A stretch of DNA of 6,954 nt from positions 1-6,954 of the forward strand of contig DAOVIP010000105.1 in NCBI GenBank assembly GCA_030671465.1, written 5' to 3'. The notes under the pieces were generated by a model. The model did not search any database and was not told the origin of the DNA. It saw nothing but the letters and a program-made list of their open reading frames with translations. Shown here piece after piece: positions 1 to 5,344 of the stretch. Position 1 is the stretch's first letter; each line of letters opens with the position of its first letter. The DNA is from Candidatus Aminicenantota bacterium. GTDB lineage: Bacteria > Acidobacteriota > Aminicenantia > UBA2199. The position numbers were made by a program, and so were the translations under genes.

Positions 1-322
1 CAGGAACTTTTAAATCGCTCCCATGAATATTATCACCATTCACATAATACGCATTTTGCCCTAATCCGATAACCCGGTGTAATATCAATCGCTCAGTCAG
101 GGGATGACGAAAGGCAACCACCTCACCGGGAGTCGGAGAAAATGGCCGAAACAATGAAAGGGTAATCATATCCCCTTCGCAGATTGATGGTACCATGCTG
201 GTACCTTTGACTTGAAATCTGAAAATCCCTTTTTTATCCTGTATCGCGCTCAATATTCCAATCATCTGCGAACCGGACAGGGTTATTTCTATTTGCTTCT
301 CTTCTATCTGAATTCTTCCCAT
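1..322 (-). CDS. Signal-peptidase-like S24/S26 serine protease, 3' part outside window
   Basis: This leftward gene runs off the left edge; 107 codons are visible from the ATG at 320-322. The translation shows the serine-protease signature KGTSMVPSI (residues 39-47, nucleophile candidate Ser42), then EGD (49-51), PGEVVAF (65-71), LILHRVIG (79-86) and YVNGDN (93-98). This order matches the type I signal peptidase/LexA-like S24/S26 fold. His82 sits in the HRVI box, where bacterial LepB has its general-base Lys; a His there is the hallmark of the SipW/archaeal/Sec11 class. No membrane segment precedes the catalytic Ser, so any anchor would have to lie in the missing C-terminal part. A weak AGG lies 8 nt before the ATG. 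It is divergent from a PqqD/radical SAM cassette, so a role in cleaving or releasing that peptide is plausible but inferred. A LexA/phage-repressor-like peptidase is less likely, as no DNA-binding domain is seen. Confidence 0.8.
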   Translation of the reverse strand, partial: MGRIQIEEKQIEITLSGSQMIGILSAIQDKKGIFRFQVKGTSMVPSICEGDMITLSLFRPFSPTPGEVVAFRHPLTERLILHRVIGLGQNAYYVNGDNIHGSDLKVP

Positions 323-394
323 ATTCAAAACCTAATAAAAACTGGCATTTCGACTCATTGGTCTAAATCCGAAAACACAAAACATTCCAATAAT

Positions 395-423
395 ATTTTA
401 TTCGTAATATCATTATAATGCAA
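395..423 (-). promoter_or_regulatory. Candidate sigma70 promoter for the signal-peptidase-like gene
   Basis: Read on the minus strand, TTGCAT (418-423) is followed after exactly 17 nt by TAAAAT (395-400). The -10 matches consensus at 5 of 6 bases and the -35 at 3 of 6. It lies about 70 nt upstream of the ATG at 322, in AT-rich DNA. This is pattern matching only, and AT-rich regions give chance hits. Confidence 0.35.
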
Positions 424-490
424 TGGCATTACCGAAAAAATGACCGGGTACCGGCAAACAAAAAAAGCAATGCGATTCGGGTGGATAAAT

Positions 491-519
491 TTGATATCAT
501 TTTTCAATTATGTTAACAT
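491..519 (+). promoter_or_regulatory. Candidate sigma70 extended -10 promoter for the PqqD-SPASM operon
   Basis: TTGATA (491-496, 5 of 6 to consensus) is separated by 17 nt from TAACAT (514-519, 4 of 6). The -10 is preceded by TGT (511-513), an extended -10 element. Transcription would begin near 526, leaving a leader of about 120 nt before the PqqD start at 646. It is the best match in the rightward direction in this region, but it is not proven. Confidence 0.4.
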
Positions 520-569
520 TTATTTCAAAAACTGGTTAAAATTACATGAAAAATATTTGTTTTATCATC

Positions 570-607
570 ATTCAGATTGGAATGAAAATTATAGTATTCT
601 AATTGAA
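570..607 (+). promoter_or_regulatory. Imperfect dyad in the leader of the PqqD operon
   Basis: The arms ATTCAGATTGGAAT (570-583) and ATTCTAATTGAAT (595-607) are complementary along almost their whole length. They pair with one bulged G and one possible G-U pair around a 12-nt loop. The element ends 38 nt before the PqqD start codon. It could be an operator dyad or an AU-rich leader hairpin. Because it is AT-only in most positions, chance is a real alternative. Confidence 0.25.
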
Positions 608-645
608 TAGAACAGATATGTCTTCACCGATTTTAACAAAAAAAA

Positions 646-954
646 ATGACCGATAAGAGTCAGGGCAATTATCTCGGGAAACGTTTTCGTACTTCTGATT
701 CTGTGGTTTCGAGAAAGATCGCTGATGAATTTATTTTGGTGCCCATACAATCAAAATCCGGGGATCTCGACTTCATCTATACCCTAAATGAAGTCGGTGG
801 ACGTATCTGGGAATTAATCGACGGTCAGAACCAGCTGATTGACATCAGAAATAAAATTATCAAAGAGTTTGAGATTGGTCCCGACCAGGCAGATGCGGAT
901 ATCATTGAGTTTCTTGAGCAGCTGGAGCAAATCAAGGCCGTGAATGAGGTTTGA
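646..954 (+). CDS. PqqD-family peptide-recognition (RRE) protein
   Basis: This 102-aa protein has the size and pattern of PqqD (PF05402): FILVPI at residues 29-34, the diagnostic YTLNEVGGRIWELIDG at 45-60, and a C-terminal Asp/Glu-rich helical segment (about 79-98). In characterised RiPP systems PqqD domains form a three-strand, three-helix wing that binds the leader of the precursor peptide and presents it to a partner radical SAM enzyme. The gene is followed at once by such an enzyme, with the junction TGAcATG. An in-frame stop at 634-636 makes the ATG at 646 the earliest possible ATG; no good Shine-Dalgarno is visible, only an A-tract. No other PQQ synthesis gene is present, so a role in PQQ production is not supported. 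Confidence 0.88.
   Translation: MTDKSQGNYLGKRFRTSDSVVSRKIADEFILVPIQSKSGDLDFIYTLNEVGGRIWELIDGQNQLIDIRNKIIKEFEIGPDQADADIIEFLEQLEQIKAVNEV
946..949 (+). promoter_or_regulatory. Ribosome binding site deciding the radical SAM start
   Basis: GAGG at 946-949 lies 6 nt before the ATG at 956. The only in-frame earlier ATG (944) overlaps this GAGG and has no site of its own. The start at 956 is therefore preferred, 1 nt after the PqqD stop codon. Confidence 0.6.
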
Positions 955-955
955 C

Positions 956-2101
956 ATGGAATGCCCTCATATTCCGATCGAAAGCTACGGAAATTTCAGC
1001 CATCGACTGTATGATCAAGCCGTGAACCGGCGTATTCCCATTACCGGAAGCATAGAGGTCACCGCCCACTGCAACCTGAAATGTGTTCACTGCTATATCC
1101 CCCCCACAAATGCTGAAAACCCAAGTACCAGGCAAGAATTAAGCATTCAACAAATCTGCAATATCATCGACCAGGTTGTCGAGGCCGGTTGCCTGAGCAT
1201 TCTGTTTACCGGTGGCGAACCTTTCATTCGTCCTGATTTCCTTGATATCTATATCTATGCCAAGAAAAAGGGACTTCTGATTACCCTGTTTTCTAACGGA
1301 ACCACCATCACACCGGAAGTGGCGGATTGCCTGGCCCGTTGGCGTCCCTTTGCCATTGAAATAAGCCTGTACGGCAGTACGCCGGATACGGTTGAAAAGA
1401 TTACTGGAACTCCCGGTTCCTTCCAGAAATGTAAAAACGGAATTGAACTGCTTATTGACCGCAAACTCCCCTTAAGACTTAAAAGTATGATCATGACCCT
1501 TAACCACCATGAACTCAAAGACATGAAGACCTATGCCCGAGAACTGGGTGTTGAGTTCCGCTTTGACCCGATTTTAAATCTAAAACTGGACGGAAGCAAG
1601 GGACCGGAAGCATTCCGACTTTCTCCCCGGGAAGTGGTTGCACTTGACCTGGACGATGATAAGCGGATAAAAAACTGGCATCAATATCTAGATAGATTTT
1701 CAGGACCCCCTCCCCATCCCCAATACCTATACCAGTGCGGTGCCGGGGTAACCACCTTTCATATTGATGCCTTTGGAGAATTATCCCCCTGCCTGATGTC
1801 CAGAAATCCTAGCTATGATCTACTGAAGGGATCATTTCGGGATGCCTGGGACAGATTCATCCTCAGTCAGAGAACCAGGAAATGGAATGCGGAAACACCC
1901 TGCAAGAATTGTGATATAATATCTTTATGCGGTCAGTGCCCCGGTATTGCCCAGCTGGAAAATGGAAATCCCGAATTAATGGTAAACTATCTCTGCCAGA
2001 TCGCCCATTTACAGGCAACTGAATTCGGATTTGATAAATGCACTGATGGAGAAAATATTGAAAAAAGAAACAGAAAGGAAATCATTCCGACAACCATATA
2101 A
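956..2101 (+). CDS. Radical SAM/SPASM peptide maturase
   Basis: A 381-aa enzyme predicted to install a radical-derived modification on a ribosomal peptide. The N-terminal radical SAM domain carries the canonical CNLKCVHCY (Cys39, Cys43, Cys46) that binds the SAM-ligating 4Fe-4S cluster, plus GGEP at 86-89. The C-terminal SPASM domain is complete: Cys261, GELSPC ending at Cys279, then CKNC (316-319), Cys325, Cys328 and Cys347, enough for two auxiliary clusters. A charged tail of about 30 residues follows, with extra Cys362 outside the motif. It is probably translationally coupled to PqqD. Its 3' end overlaps the small peptide gene, which is the natural candidate substrate. The family is clear; the chemistry (thioether, C-C crosslink, epimerisation, other) cannot be told from sequence. 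A start at 944 would add four residues. Confidence 0.92.
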   Translation: MECPHIPIESYGNFSHRLYDQAVNRRIPITGSIEVTAHCNLKCVHCYIPPTNAENPSTRQELSIQQICNIIDQVVEAGCLSILFTGGEPFIRPDFLDIYIYAKKKGLLITLFSNGTTITPEVADCLARWRPFAIEISLYGSTPDTVEKITGTPGSFQKCKNGIELLIDRKLPLRLKSMIMTLNHHELKDMKTYARELGVEFRFDPILNLKLDGSKGPEAFRLSPREVVALDLDDDKRIKNWHQYLDRFSGPPPHPQYLYQCGAGVTTFHIDAFGELSPCLMSRNPSYDLLKGSFRDAWDRFILSQRTRKWNAETPCKNCDIISLCGQCPGIAQLENGNPELMVNYLCQIAHLQATEFGFDKCTDGENIEKRNRKEIIPTTI

Positions 2102-2240
2102 TAAGCCCCAGCTGAAAAAAGTGAGACTGGTCAGCGAAGAAGCGGTACTGAGTGCCTGCAAGACCGTGGACGGTATCATCAATGTCTGGGGATCAGGAAA
2201 TTGTGGATTCATTTTTCAATGTTATACCGTGGGCTCTTAA
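2046..2240 (+). CDS. Candidate RiPP precursor peptide (64 aa)
   Basis: This small gene directly follows and overlaps the radical SAM gene by 56 nt. The peptide has two clearly different halves. Residues 1-39 are Lys/Arg/Glu-rich and include PYNKPQLKKV (17-26) and LVSEEAVLSACK (28-39), a leader-like segment. Residues 40-64 contain no Lys or Arg and are rich in Gly, Cys and aromatics: VWGSGNCGFIFQCYTVGS ends the peptide, with Cys53, Cys59, Trp48, Phe55, Phe57, Tyr60 and a C-terminal Ser64. Cys38 sits at the border. Leader plus small residue-biased core beside PqqD and SPASM genes is the classic RiPP layout. The start is uncertain: ATG 2046 lacks a Shine-Dalgarno, while TTG 2058 has GGAG (2048-2051) 6 nt upstream and would give 60 aa. 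I know of no characterised product with this core. Confidence 0.8.
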   Translation: MEKILKKETERKSFRQPYNKPQLKKVRLVSEEAVLSACKTVDGIINVWGSGNCGFIFQCYTVGS

Positions 2241-2244
2241 GCCA

Positions 2245-2261
2245 TCAGATATCCAATCTGA
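2245..2261 (+). other. Small hairpin just after the precursor stop
   Basis: TCAGAT (2245-2250) and ATCTGA (2256-2261) form a perfect 6-bp stem with a 5-nt loop, starting 5 nt after the precursor stop codon. There is no U-tract, so it is not a standard terminator. A processing or mRNA-stability role that would favour peptide over kinase is possible but speculative. Confidence 0.25.
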
Positions 2262-2315
2262 CCGAATTAGTGACTACCGACAAGGTTAAATTTCATTTGC
2301 TCTTCTATTCCAAAA

Positions 2316-3203
2316 ATGGAAAAAAATAGTCACTCTGTCGATATCCGGATCGCCGGTATCCTGTTTTCAATTTCATGGGATCGGAAAATGAATCCCATCG
2401 GTTTGGGTGAAAACATGAAGAGATTTCTGTCCCAGGGGACGCCGGATGTATGCATTCATATGGTTCCCGGCAAACCACCGAAAAAATATTTCAACAGGAA
2501 AAATCGAATTTTCGACTCGGAAACCGTATGGAGCCTTTATCAGGTCGGAGAAAAAATGGTCTTAACCCTGCAGGCACCCGCTGCCGGCCCTGATCCCTAT
2601 CAAATGGTTGTATTCGATCGGGATTTCCGGAAAGGTAATGTTTATCATTGCCTGCCGGTCTCAAAAGACTCAGGAGATATGTTATTGTCTTCTTTACTGG
2701 GATTTCCCCTTTTTGAAGTTATCATGGTTTGTGTATTGTCCCGGGGGTTCGGTTTCATGGTTCACGCCTGTGGTATAGATGATCAAGGAAAGGGAATCCT
2801 TTTTGCAGGGAATTCCACCCACGGAAAATCAACCATGGCCCGTTTGTGGGAACACAGGGCAACCATTCTTAATGATGACCGTATCATTCTGAGGTTGATA
2901 AACGGACAATTCTGGATGTTTGGCACTCCTTTTCACGGAGATTACAAAGACACTTCTCCCCATGGGGCCCCGATTGATAAAAATTTTTTTCTGCGCCATG
3001 CTCAATCCAACCATATTATACAAATAAATGGAGCATCGGCCGTCAGCATGATCATGACACGTTGTTTTCCCCCCTTGTGGGATGCTGAGGGCATGGATTT
3101 TACCCTTGATATGTGCGCAAAACTAACCGATCAAATTACCTGCTTTGAACTTGGTTTTATTCCTGACCGTAATATTGTGGGATTTGTACGGGCAATCGAC
3201 TAA
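2316..3203 (+). CDS. HPr kinase-like (HprK-related) P-loop kinase of a RiPP cassette
   Basis: This 295-aa protein resembles the C-terminal kinase domain of HPr kinase/phosphorylase. Visible landmarks are the N-terminal VDIRIAGILFSISW strand pattern (8-21), VHACGID (149-155) with the conserved His150, the Walker A motif GNSTHGKST (165-173), LNDDR (185-189) matching the HPrK acidic pair, and GTPFHGD (203-209). True HprK has a separate N-terminal domain and acts on HPr; neither that domain nor an HPr gene is seen. HprK-like proteins occur in RiPP clusters, and in some lasso-peptide clusters such kinases phosphorylate the C-terminal Ser of the precursor. The peptide upstream ends in Ser, which fits but does not prove that role. 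The gene begins 75 bp after the precursor, with no strong Shine-Dalgarno. The ATG at 2316 is kept because the IRIAG strand is typical of the family N-terminus; an internal ATG at 2388 would remove it. Confidence 0.8.
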   Translation: MEKNSHSVDIRIAGILFSISWDRKMNPIGLGENMKRFLSQGTPDVCIHMVPGKPPKKYFNRKNRIFDSETVWSLYQVGEKMVLTLQAPAAGPDPYQMVVFDRDFRKGNVYHCLPVSKDSGDMLLSSLLGFPLFEVIMVCVLSRGFGFMVHACGIDDQGKGILFAGNSTHGKSTMARLWEHRATILNDDRIILRLINGQFWMFGTPFHGDYKDTSPHGAPIDKNFFLRHAQSNHIIQINGASAVSMIMTRCFPPLWDAEGMDFTLDMCAKLTDQITCFELGFIPDRNIVGFVRAID

Positions 3204-3206
3204 CCT

Positions 3207-4352
3207 TCAAAAAAAAAGGCCGGGAATCTTTTGCGAACAATATTTACATTTATTGTCTTTCATCCCGGAGATGGTAGTGTCATAACCCAGCCGTTCGATC
3301 AATAATTTTCCACAGCTGTGGCAGTAGGTATTGCTGGCATCCGACAGCAGGTTTCCAATATAGGCGTAATGCACCCCGCTTTCCCGGGCGACCTTCCAGG
3401 CCCTATCAAGTAAGCCGGGCGGGGTGGGTGGAATATTTTTCAGCATGAAGGTGGGATAATAACGGGAAAAATGGACCGGCACATCCGCTCCCAGTTCTTT
3501 GACGATCCAGCGGGTCATCTGCCTGATTTCCTGCGGACTGTCATTCAGAGTGGGAATGATCAACACCACGATTTCAAACCAGATGCCCTCATCCTTGAGT
3601 ACCAGCAGGCAGTCCAGGACGGGTTTCAGGGTACCACTGCACTGTTCCTTATAGAATTTTTCCGTGAATGCCTTGAGATCGATTTTGACAGCACCCAGAT
3701 ATTGGCAGAGTTCCCTCATGGGCTTTTCCTGGATGTAACCGTTGGAGATCATCACATTGGGAATATTTTGCTTATGACCCTGGATGGCGCAGTCCAGCAT
3801 GTATTCAAAGAAAATGACCGGCTCGGTATAGGTGTGGGCCACGGTGTGGCAATCATACCTGCGGGCGGCTTTGATGACGTCGGCCGGATAGAGGTCAATG
3901 GTCTTCACCTGCTCGGGCCGTTTCTGTGAAATTTCCCAGTTCTGGCAAAAGCAGCAGACAAAATTACAGCCGGCCGTGGCAATGGAAAAGGTCCGGGTGG
4001 CCGGATAATAGTGAAACATGGGCTTTTTCTCGATAGGATCCACATGGACCGAACAGGGATTACCGTAAACCATGGTGTAGTAGGTGCCACTGCGATTTTC
4101 TCTCACCCCGCAGGTTCCCCGCTCCAGGTCGGCGATGCGGCACTCGTGGGGGCAGAGTTTGCAGACTATCTTTTTTTCCCCGATTTTCTCATAATACCGG
4201 GCTTCCCGGATGTGGCGTCCCGGATTGTCATCTCCTCTACTTTTGGAACCCGAAAATGCAGGCATAAACCGGCCCATCAGGGCCGGCCCCAGGGTTCCAG
4301 CCACCAGTCCCTTTTTAATAAAGCATCTCCTGGACAACCGTTTATCTTTCAT
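3207..4352 (-). CDS. amrS: AmmeMemoRadiSam radical SAM enzyme with Tat signal
   Basis: This 381-aa protein has the AmrS arrangement. An N-terminal Cys motif (Cys64, Cys67, Cys71, Cys81) in the CxLCPHxC style is followed by the radical SAM cluster motif CNFVCCFCQNW (Cys129, Cys133, Cys136). A TIM-barrel body holds AHTYTEPVIFFEY (172-184) and KIDLKAF (223-229). A C-terminal Zn-ribbon-like set (CHSC 344-347, CKYC 369-372) precedes the IPG ending. The family was once called PflA-like; its substrate is unknown. Unusually, residues 7-14 read SRRCFIKK, a near-perfect twin-arginine motif, followed by a weakly hydrophobic stretch (15-27) and PAFSGS as a possible cleavage area. Tat export suits a protein folded around iron-sulfur clusters. 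The ATG at 4352 is 7 nt after the DUF362 stop; a TTG at 4370 would add six residues and overlap that gene. It is last in a three-gene operon. Confidence 0.92.
   Translation of the reverse strand: MKDKRLSRRCFIKKGLVAGTLGPALMGRFMPAFSGSKSRGDDNPGRHIREARYYEKIGEKKIVCKLCPHECRIADLERGTCGVRENRSGTYYTMVYGNPCSVHVDPIEKKPMFHYYPATRTFSIATAGCNFVCCFCQNWEISQKRPEQVKTIDLYPADVIKAARRYDCHTVAHTYTEPVIFFEYMLDCAIQGHKQNIPNVMISNGYIQEKPMRELCQYLGAVKIDLKAFTEKFYKEQCSGTLKPVLDCLLVLKDEGIWFEIVVLIIPTLNDSPQEIRQMTRWIVKELGADVPVHFSRYYPTFMLKNIPPTPPGLLDRAWKVARESGVHYAYIGNLLSDASNTYCHSCGKLLIERLGYDTTISGMKDNKCKYCSQKIPGLFF
3209..3268 (-). terminator. Possible intrinsic terminator inside the 3' end of amrS
   Basis: On the minus strand, CCGGGA (3263-3268) can pair with TCCCGG (3220-3225), and inside it ACAATA (3251-3256) pairs with TATTGT (3237-3242) around an 8-nt loop. 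After two C residues comes a run of nine T residues (3209-3217) that runs into the stop codon. The outer stem has a long interior loop, so folding is uncertain. It would place the operon's terminator within coding sequence, consistent with having only 3 bp to the convergent gene. Confidence 0.35.
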
Positions 4353-4359
4353 GGGATTC

Positions 4360-5343
4360 TCAGATCTCAATCAGTTTGATATGGCTTTCCCGGGCCTGGC
4401 CCAGCTTCAACTTCATGGCCGAAAACAGGTAGCGGGGCTCCCGGCCCAATGCTTTCAATGTTTTCAGTTTCAGGGCCTTTCGTTCCTTTTCAATGATCTG
4501 CCAGCCTGTAAAATCCAGGGCCACCGGGTCGGTACTGACCAGGATACCCCCGTAATCCCGGGCATACTTCGGGTAAAAGGCCGGACCATTGTGTACCTGG
4601 ACCCGGGAGGCATCACACACAGTCAGGCGAAGTTTGTTTTTGATCAGGGGATGGGCACAGAGATCAGCCACATAGGGATCACAATTACGGGTATGAAATT
4701 TATTGGGATTGTGGATGGCACCGTAAAAATTCTTCAATCCGATAGATACCCCGGCAATATCATGGTCCTTCAATACCGGCACACTGATCAGGACATCCAC
4801 CGATTCCACGATCCGGCTGAAACAGGTGCCCACACTCCGGGATATTTCGATCCGGTCGGAATAACCGCCATTGGACAGATGATCGGTTCCGAATACATTG
4901 ATTCCCTTTCGGCTGATTTTATAACCGGCCTGTTCCAATTCCCGGTCGGTCCGCTCCCATATAAAAATATTTTCGGGCTTGATGCCAGCAGAGATCAGAC
5001 CTTCGACAATGGACATGACCAGTCCCGGGCTGGAGGACATGGGCTTGCCGGGCAGGCAGCTCAATTTAATGCCCACCCGTTCCCCGGGAGAAAATAGCTG
5101 TTTCCAGGCCCGGGCCGCTGAGGACTGGCCGGTAATTCGCTTCAGGGCCTCATTCAACACCCGGCCGGCATTTTCCCTCTGGATATCATGCTCCACCCTG
5201 ATCAATCCCCTGGAGCGGGCCAACACCACCACACTCTCATCCGGGCCATCTCCTGGCAATCTTCCGACTGAAAGCAATCCTGTGGCCGCACCAACAGTGG
5301 TCACCATCAGGGTTTTGGTAAACGCCCGGCGCTTTATCTTCAT
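4360..5343 (-). CDS. DUF362-family protein with Tat signal
   Basis: This 327-aa protein matches the DUF362 family (PF04015), whose biochemical role is not established. Recognisable blocks are GERVGIKLSCLPGK (87-100), SSPGLVMSIVEGLISAG (104-120), ISVPVLKDHDIAGVSIGLKNFYG (split over 186-208), NCDPYVADLC (220-229), VCDASR (242-247) and STDPVALD (270-277). There are five cysteines (96, 174, 221, 229, 243), but no C-terminal ferredoxin CxxCxxC pair such as some DUF362 proteins have. The N-terminus KRRAFTK (4-10) followed by LMVTTVGAATGLLSVG is a twin-arginine signal or anchor. The gene starts 1 nt after the Memo-AMMECR1 stop (TGAcATG) and ends 7 nt before amrS, so it is co-transcribed with them and probably acts in the same extracytoplasmic process. 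ATG 5343 is chosen because it preserves the Tat motif. Confidence 0.88.
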   Translation of the reverse strand: MKIKRRAFTKTLMVTTVGAATGLLSVGRLPGDGPDESVVVLARSRGLIRVEHDIQRENAGRVLNEALKRITGQSSAARAWKQLFSPGERVGIKLSCLPGKPMSSSPGLVMSIVEGLISAGIKPENIFIWERTDRELEQAGYKISRKGINVFGTDHLSNGGYSDRIEISRSVGTCFSRIVESVDVLISVPVLKDHDIAGVSIGLKNFYGAIHNPNKFHTRNCDPYVADLCAHPLIKNKLRLTVCDASRVQVHNGPAFYPKYARDYGGILVSTDPVALDFTGWQIIEKERKALKLKTLKALGREPRYLFSAMKLKLGQARESHIKLIEI

Positions 5344-5344
5344 G

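Larger units (their letters stand above)
323..645. other. AT-rich divergent intergenic region, 323 bp
   Basis: This non-coding stretch separates the leftward peptidase gene from the rightward PqqD cassette. It contains a candidate promoter in each direction and an imperfect dyad at 570-607, listed separately. It also holds a short self-complementary sequence, CATTATAATG (411-420), between the two promoters. I see no tRNA, small-RNA terminator, tandem repeat or convincing open reading frame in it. Confidence 0.7.

Noticed and set aside
189..205. Perfect inverted repeat GGTACCA-TGC-TGGTACC
   Set aside because: It falls on the codons for the catalytic-site motif GTSMVP, whose residues are dictated by protein function; no U-tract follows, so a chance palindrome is more likely than a regulatory site.
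212..418. Rightward 68-codon open frame in the left region
   Set aside because: It overlaps the signal-peptidase-like gene on the other strand and the divergent promoter region, and its translation shows no domain or sensible composition.
441..456. CCGGGTACCGG-like palindrome in the intergenic region
   Set aside because: The sequence is not a perfect inverted repeat and is not positioned at either candidate promoter.
646..2101. PQQ biosynthesis locus (PqqD plus radical SAM PqqE)
   Set aside because: There is no PqqA with its Glu-x3-Tyr motif and no pqqB or pqqC. The small peptide has a different, Cys-containing core.
646..3203. Lasso peptide cluster
   Set aside because: An HprK-like kinase and a PqqD-like protein occur in lasso clusters, but there is no asparagine-synthetase-like cyclase or transglutaminase-like protease, and a radical SAM/SPASM enzyme takes their place.
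3207..4352. Pyruvate formate-lyase activating enzyme
   Set aside because: Older annotation of this family uses that name, but the extra N-terminal and C-terminal cysteine motifs and the Memo/AMMECR1 neighbours identify AmrS; no formate lyase is present.
4210..5097. Rightward 295-codon open frame
   Set aside because: It lies antisense to amrS and the DUF362 gene, both of which have clear family motifs. Long antisense frames are expected in this more GC-rich stretch, and the translation shows no recognisable domain.
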